Below are positions 6,371-8,342 of a DNA stretch of 8,342 bases, one piece after another (the stretch's first letter is position 1; every line of letters starts with the position of its first letter). The DNA lies in assembly GCA_047637355.1 (NCBI GenBank), contig JBLIKA010000132.1, forward strand, positions 1 to 8,342, written 5' to 3'. Source of the DNA: Glaciecola sp047637355 (GTDB lineage: Bacteria > Pseudomonadota > Gammaproteobacteria > Enterobacterales > Alteromonadaceae). The translations under genes were made by a program, and so were the position numbers. The notes beneath the pieces are model-generated. The model had not been told where the DNA came from, made no database searches, and saw only the letters and a list, made by a program, of their open reading frames with translations.

Positions 6371-6484
6371 GTAGTTTCAAACTTTAATACGATCGAACAT
6401 CAAGCGCATTAATCCGCACGGTGGCATATCCTCACACAATTAATATGCTGTAACAATTCAACTAAGTATTAGTTTAATTCGCCA

Positions 6485-6495
6485 ACTATAATAGT
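6485..6495. promoter_or_regulatory. palindrome containing TATAAT upstream of the efflux operon
   Basis: ACTAT-A-ATAGT is a perfect odd palindrome that includes TATAAT (6487-6492), flanked by CC on the left and GG on the right. No fair -35 box is found 16-18 bases upstream. It could be a -10 box overlapped by an operator about 130 bases before the adaptor start, but it may be chance in AT-rich sequence. Confidence 0.25.
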
Positions 6496-6625
6496 GGAAA
6501 TCAAAATTCGGCTTGGCCTAATTTTTCTAACTTCATGTTTTTATTGCTTATTAATTAAATGGCACATTCAATGCAAACTGTGACGTAGATGATTTAAAAC
6601 AATAAGTCCAATAAAGGAACTAACG

Positions 6626-7729
6626 ATGAAAGTACTAACTTCTGGAAATGTAACTGACTCAATGAATATTAAATTTAAAATGGCAGCACTCGCTGTTCTT
6701 CTTAGTACCGTTGTTTTGTTGAATGGATGTGGTAAAGCAGAAGCGACTAAAACAGAAGGTGAAATTGCCGAAGAGGTTATACCCATTCCTGTTGAGGTCA
6801 GGGTTGTTCAAAAAGGCAGTATTTCATCAAATTACACAACTACAGCAGTGTTAGAAGCTAAAGAAGAAGCATTTGTAGTTGGCAGAGCATCAGGCATCAT
6901 TGAGCAAATCATGGTCGAAGAGGGCGACTATGTAGAGAAAGGGCAAATTCTTGCAAAGCTAGAACCTGAAAGATATGAGCTCAACCTTAGACGTGCCCAA
7001 GCCGATATGACAGGCATTGAAAAAGAGCTAGCGAAAATTAATAAAGTGTACCATCAGAAATTAGTCAGTGACGACACTTACGACAAGATTACAGCACAAT
7101 ATGAATCAGCAAAAGCAACACTGGCGCTAGCAAAATTAGATTTGAAAGAAGCGACTATTGTTGCACCTATTAGCGGTTATATTGCAGAGCGAAATGCAAA
7201 AGTGGGTAATCTCACAGAATCGTTTCAACGCGAGAGAATGTTTCATATCGTTCAGCAAAAGGAACTCTACGGTATTGTTTATTTGCCAGAGAAAGAGCTA
7301 TCCAAAGTTCACAAAGATCAAAAGGCTCGCTTAATTGTTACTGCCTTGAATGACGCAGAAATAAATGCATTTGTTGAACGGATTAGTCCTGTGATTGATT
7401 CGAAAACGGGTACATTCAAAGTGACATTGCGCGTACCAAACGACGATAAGAAACTAATGACAGGTATGTTTACACAAGTGAGCTTAAATTATAATACTCG
7501 TGATAATGCGACATTGTTACCTAGAAAAGCGATGCTTGCTTTGGATGATACTGTTAACGTATTTGTTGTCGATGACAAAGGAATTGCTAGAAAAGTCACC
7601 ATCAAAACAGGCTATCAAGAGGGCAAGTATGTTGAGGTAATTGAAGGATTGTCTGGTAACGAAACGGTTGTGGTTACCGGGCATCAAAACCTAAAAGACA
7701 ACGCTTTCGTTAATATCGTTAACGGTTAA
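6626..7729 (+). CDS. RND efflux periplasmic adaptor lipoprotein
   Basis: A 367-residue membrane-fusion (HlyD/AcrA-like) protein that would link the inner-membrane RND pump to an outer-membrane channel. A lipoprotein signal ends at lipobox L32-N33-G34-C35. The barrel-sandwich (lipoyl-like) domain halves are about residues 76-115 (GRASGIIEQIMVEEGDYVEK) and 175-212 (ATIVAPISGYIAERNAKVGN), separated by a helical hairpin (about 116-172). A beta-barrel domain (about 213-290, with SPVIDSKTGTFKV and LMTGMFTQV) and a membrane-proximal domain (about 292-367) follow. AAAGGA at 6613-6618 lies 7 bases from ATG 6626. The in-frame ATG at 6662 (Met13) would give a more typical 22-residue lipoprotein signal but lacks a good ribosome site, so 6626 is kept with some doubt. 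The permease begins 14 bases after the stop. Substrate cannot be read; the relatively short hairpin fits drug or solute RND systems. Confidence 0.93.
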   Translation: MKVLTSGNVTDSMNIKFKMAALAVLLSTVVLLNGCGKAEATKTEGEIAEEVIPIPVEVRVVQKGSISSNYTTTAVLEAKEEAFVVGRASGIIEQIMVEEGDYVEKGQILAKLEPERYELNLRRAQADMTGIEKELAKINKVYHQKLVSDDTYDKITAQYESAKATLALAKLDLKEATIVAPISGYIAERNAKVGNLTESFQRERMFHIVQQKELYGIVYLPEKELSKVHKDQKARLIVTALNDAEINAFVERISPVIDSKTGTFKVTLRVPNDDKKLMTGMFTQVSLNYNTRDNATLLPRKAMLALDDTVNVFVVDDKGIARKVTIKTGYQEGKYVEVIEGLSGNETVVVTGHQNLKDNAFVNIVNG

Positions 7730-7743
7730 TTAAGGGGATCATC

Positions 7744-8342
7744 GTGAACTTAATTAATGTTGCAGTGAAGCGACCCGTTACCGTTTGGATGTTTACTTTG
7801 GCAGTATTATTGTTTGGCTTAGTGTCACTGTCCCGCTTGTCTATCAACTTGCTACCTGAATTGTCATATCCGACCTTAACTATTCGTACAGATTATATGG
7901 GGGCCGCGCCCGGTGAGGTAGAGCAACTGGTTACTAAACCTATCGAAGAAGTTGTTGGTGTCGTCAAGGGTGTTCGTAAGGTTGTGTCTGCGTCAAAGGC
8001 TGAGCAATCGGATGTCGTACTGGAGTTTGAGTGGGGCACTGAAATGGATTTAGCGAGCTTAGAAGTTCGCGAAAAGCTCGATGTGTTGTTTTTACCGTTA
8101 GATGTAAAACGACCCTTGTTACTGCGTTTTAACCCGAGCCTCGACCCCGTAATGCGCTTAGGTTTAGGCGCCGTGAGTGAGAAAGTTAATAACTCGGTTG
8201 GCATGGACATTAACGCCACTAAACGTATTCGAACTTACGCTGAAGAAGAAATAAAACGCAAGTTAGAGTCCATTGAAGGCGTTGCTTCAGTGCGCATAGG
8301 TGGCGGACTTGAAAACGAAATTCAAGTGCTTATTGATCAACA
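7744..8342 (+). CDS. RND efflux inner-membrane permease, 3' end missing
   Basis: The first 199 codons of a proton-driven RND (AcrB/HAE1-type) transporter; members are about 1,000-1,050 residues, so only about a fifth is visible. It starts at GTG 7744 with AGGGGA at 7733-7738, 5 bases upstream. The N-terminus MNLINVAVKRPVTVWMF leads into the first membrane helix (about residues 11-31), then the family motif INLLPELSYPTLTIRTDYMG and GAAPGEVEQLVTKPIEEVV (about 53-71). Next come GVRKVVSASKAEQSDVVLEF and WGTEMDLASLEVREKL, and the porter subdomain PN1/PN2 sequence GVASVRIGGG near the edge. It is in an operon with the adaptor, so both would be made together. Drug-type (HAE1) pumps fit better than metal-type (CzcA) ones on the visible motifs, but the substrate is unknown. 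The frame is intact to the window end. Confidence 0.94.
   Translation, partial: MNLINVAVKRPVTVWMFTLAVLLFGLVSLSRLSINLLPELSYPTLTIRTDYMGAAPGEVEQLVTKPIEEVVGVVKGVRKVVSASKAEQSDVVLEFEWGTEMDLASLEVREKLDVLFLPLDVKRPLLLRFNPSLDPVMRLGLGAVSEKVNNSVGMDINATKRIRTYAEEEIKRKLESIEGVASVRIGGGLENEIQVLIDQ

Larger units (their letters stand above)
5949..6625. other. 677-base stretch without an intact gene
   Basis: It contains the decayed minus-strand fragment at 6083-6370, a 9-base direct repeat ATCATTTGG (6014-6022 and 6038-6046) of no known meaning, and the odd palindrome around 6485-6495. The last 130 bases must carry the promoter of the efflux operon, though no strong -35/-10 pair stands out. No RNA gene was recognised. 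Confidence 0.5.

Noticed and set aside
7893..8219. Minus-strand open frame of 108 codons at the right end
   Set aside because: Its bases are fully explained by the RND permease on the + strand; the translation is low-complexity Ser/Thr-rich shadow.
1..8342. CRISPR arrays, tRNA or rRNA genes, transposase genes
   Set aside because: No regularly spaced repeats, no tRNA or rRNA signatures and no transposase motifs were seen on either strand.

Overview
The window looks like a piece of chromosome from an AT-rich marine gammaproteobacterium, probably of the Alteromonadales (Colwellia/Thalassotalea type). This is inferred from low-GC codon use, the gene families present (DUF3137-LemA pair, maltose-type acetyltransferase, DUF1289, RND efflux pair, EAL protein remnant) and the gene style. 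The sequence alone does not prove the genus. Every gene that looks intact lies on the + strand.

Layout. Positions 1-1491 hold a two-gene operon: a DUF3137 membrane protein, cut by the left window edge, followed closely by a LemA-family protein. A maltose/galactoside-type O-acetyltransferase (1592-2149) and a small DUF2846-type lipoprotein (2389-2823) follow as apparently separate units. From about 2.83 to 6.62 kb coding density falls sharply. This stretch holds an unrecognised decayed reading frame (about 2832-3119), a small Arg-rich hypothetical protein (3250-3462), an 8-strand-size outer-membrane beta-barrel protein (3873-4400) followed at a distance by a clear terminator (4586-4619), a heavily frameshifted GGDEF/EAL cyclic-di-GMP phosphodiesterase pseudogene (4893-5672), an intact 59-residue DUF1289 gene (5769-5948), and a decayed minus-strand fragment (6083-6370) that resembles a beta-lactamase-family serine hydrolase. 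The right end returns to intact genes: an RND efflux periplasmic adaptor lipoprotein (6626-7729) and, 14 bases later, the start of its inner-membrane RND permease (GTG at 7744, running off the window).

How the parts work together. Two functional pairs are evident. DUF3137 and LemA form a conserved membrane-associated pair of unknown function. The adaptor and permease form the inner-membrane part of a tripartite drug or solute exporter; no outer-membrane channel or regulator gene is visible here. The centre is best read as a zone of gene decay between them: at least two, probably three, broken genes in about 3.8 kb, with several inverted repeats. I found no convincing new multi-gene system. 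The points most worth a second look are the clustered pseudogenes, a perfect 20-bp palindrome at 3545-3564, a run of eight G inside the lipoprotein gene, and the small Arg-rich protein.
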